DNA from: UBA8437 sp964646205
Lineage (GTDB): Bacteria; Planctomycetota; Planctomycetia; Planctomycetales; Planctomycetaceae
Assembly (NCBI GenBank): GCA_964646205.1
Contig: CAZYAZ010000001.1
Location: forward strand, 186,001 to 250,000
Direction: 5' to 3'
DNA: 64,000 bases
The notes under the pieces were generated by a model. It searched no databases, was not told the origin of the DNA, and saw only the letters and a list, made by a program, of their open reading frames with translations. Of this stretch, positions 62,850 through 64,000 are shown piece after piece. The first letter of the stretch is position 1; every line of letters starts with the position of its first letter. Both the position numbers and the translations under genes were made by a program.

Positions 62850-64000
62850 TCAGGTCGCCGGGGCGACAACACCCTCGACCGGTGTCGCTTCCGGTTCGAC
62901 CAGGCGGATCGGTCGACCAACGTTCGACACATTCTGCCTCTGGGTGTCCACGCCCAGGGCCCCGCAGACGGTTGCCAACAAGTCCGCCGTGGAGATCGGA
63001 CGATCAACCACCGCGGTGCCCGCGGCATTGGTTCGGCCCACGGCCTGTCCACCCCGCACTCCACCTCCGGCCAGGACCGTCGTCCAGGCGTTGGGGAAAT
63101 GGTCGCGACCCTGGTTGGAATTGATCACCGGAGTCCGACCGAATTCTCCCATCCAGACCACCAGTGTCGACTCCAGCAATCCACGCAGTTGCAGATCCTC
63201 CAGCAACGTGCCCCATCCAGAATCGAGAATGGAGCTGAGACTCTTGACGGTGTCGAAGTTGTTCTGGTGAGTGTCCCAGCCGAGTTGCGACTGGCCATCG
63301 ACACCATTGAGTGACACCTCGACAAACGGCACGCCACGTTCCACCAGCCTTCGGGCCAACAGGCAACCCTGGCCGAACCGGTTGCGACCGTAGGCATCCC
63401 GGAGCCCGGCCGGTTCGTCATCAAGATCAAAAGCGGTCACCGACTCGGATCGCATCATCCGCACCGCCTGCCGGTACGCGCTGCGATGACTGGCCACCGG
63501 CACATTGGGACGCTCGGCCCCGAACCCCGCTTCGAGTTGATCGAGCAATCCCAGCCGGGCATCAGCCCGGGCCATGTTGATCCCCCTGGGTTGCCGCAGG
63601 TTCTGGACCTGCAAGGCCCGCGAGGCATCGACCCGTCCCGCCTCGGGCAGCGGATTGCCATCACCGACGACCAGCGGAGCGTACTCGGGACCGAGAAACC
63701 CCGGGCCGAAGGCGGCGGGGCTGAGAAACCGGAAGGGAGCCACACTGACAAAACCCGGCAACGGTGAGGCACCGTCGGAAAGTTCCTTGCTGAGAAATGA
63801 TCCGAGCGTGGGGAAGTGAATCGGCCCCTGGGGCAGGTACCCGGTTCGCATTTTGAACGTCGCCCGCTGGTGATCACCTTCCTTGGTCGCCATCGACCGC
63901 AAAACCGCGAGGTGCTCGGCCTGCAACGCCAGCCGCGGCAGATGCTGAGAAAACTGCAGACCAGGTACCGTGGTCAATAACGGACGAAACGGACCGCCGT
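62850..64000 (-). CDS. DUF1501 planctomycete protein, 5'-truncated by window edge
   Basis: The frame stays open from 63977 to the right edge, with codons for GGPFRPLLTTVPG, so the N-terminus lies outside the window; 382 residues are visible. Family segments: 'LAVLRSMATKEGDHQRATFK' near the left of the visible part, 'VPFVEVSLNGVDGQSQLGWD', 'STLVVWMGEFGRTPVINSNQ' and 'GRDHFPNAWTTVLAGGGVRG'. DUF1501 is a sulfatase/alkaline-phosphatase-like group, usually secreted through a Tat signal and often paired with DUF1549 genes. The partner here, if any, is off-window. It is convergent with the permease gene, 29 bases apart. Confidence 0.9.
   Translation of the reverse strand, partial: GGPFRPLLTTVPGLQFSQHLPRLALQAEHLAVLRSMATKEGDHQRATFKMRTGYLPQGPIHFPTLGSFLSKELSDGASPLPGFVSVAPFRFLSPAAFGPGFLGPEYAPLVVGDGNPLPEAGRVDASRALQVQNLRQPRGINMARADARLGLLDQLEAGFGAERPNVPVASHRSAYRQAVRMMRSESVTAFDLDDEPAGLRDAYGRNRFGQGCLLARRLVERGVPFVEVSLNGVDGQSQLGWDTHQNNFDTVKSLSSILDSGWGTLLEDLQLRGLLESTLVVWMGEFGRTPVINSNQGRDHFPNAWTTVLAGGGVRGGQAVGRTNAAGTAVVDRPISTADLLATVCGALGVDTQRQNVSNVGRPIRLVEPEATPVEGVVAPAT

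Overview
The window is high-GC, coding-dense bacterial DNA that looks like a scaffold from a member of the Planctomycetota, probably a draft or metagenome assembly, because two runs of exactly 100 N interrupt genes. The assignment rests on protein families that are largely restricted to or hugely expanded in planctomycetes: a DUF1549/DUF1553 cytochrome-like protein, a WD40 protein with a planctomycete-type cytochrome c domain, a DUF1501 protein, a 1680-residue 'PVC-type membrane-bound dehydrogenase' fusion, a PQQ-propeller/methyltransferase-like/malectin protein, a DUF6807 protein and SGNH-like proteins. No rRNA, tRNA, CRISPR array, insertion sequence, phage or integrase gene was recognised. 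The whole window reads as chromosomal backbone.

Layout. 1-5 kb: the 3' part of an NHLRC2-like NHL-repeat gene, then the conserved translation cluster rpsB-tsf-pyrH-frr. 4.8-6.8 kb, minus strand: a J-domain protein, a small membrane protein, rnpA and yidD, the last three junctions overlapping or close. 6.9-8.9 kb: a MacB-like ABC permease and ATPase. 8.9-9.4 kb, minus strand: a thioredoxin-like lipoprotein with an in-frame TGA exactly where the first Cys of CxxC should be, followed by a good bacterial SECIS-like hairpin. This is probably a selenoprotein and is the most striking observation here. 9.6-11.5 kb: hslV-hslU. 11.5-17 kb: an acidic-tailed membrane protein, a gapped SGNH-like protein and a gapped carB. 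17-22 kb: a DUF6807 protein, aspS, a cysteine desulfurase and a peptidoglycan amidase. 22-30.5 kb: an FG-GAP-repeat secreted protein, a secreted unknown, an alpha/beta-hydrolase-like protein lacking its nucleophile motif, bioD, a zinc-ribbon membrane protein and a degenerate GH57-like protein. 30.7-33.4 kb: a histidine kinase and an NtrC-type regulator that lacks GAFTGA. 33.4-43.5 kb: aldo/keto reductase, DUF1549 and WD40/cytochrome pair, nitrilase-type amidohydrolase, 2Fe-2S ferredoxin, pepA, a DapA-family lyase and an orphan ABC ATPase. 43.6-48.6 kb: the giant SGNH/propeller/HEAT/cupredoxin/cytochrome c fusion. 48.8-55.7 kb: an operon of membrane-anchored protein, FtsX-like permease, ATPase and PQQ-propeller protein. 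55.9-62.8 kb: tandem ModA-like protein, ModB-like permease, MoaD/ThiS-like protein, MoeB/ThiF-like E1, then an ABC-2 ATPase and a permease carrying a large propeller-like insert. The right edge cuts a DUF1501 gene.

Working together: the first 5 kb serve translation and nucleotide supply. hslVU and the J-protein serve protein quality control. The 30.7-33.4 kb pair is a two-component system. 55.9-59.5 kb looks like oxyanion (molybdate or tungstate) uptake coupled to sulfur transfer for a cofactor, but no modC or other moa/moe gene is present. Several secreted or membrane proteins retain a fold while losing the catalytic residues (SGNH, alpha/beta hydrolase, GH57 and a methyltransferase-like domain). 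Very long antisense open frames occur opposite most genes because of the high-GC third-position bias. They were treated as shadows. All names come from motif recognition, without database searches.
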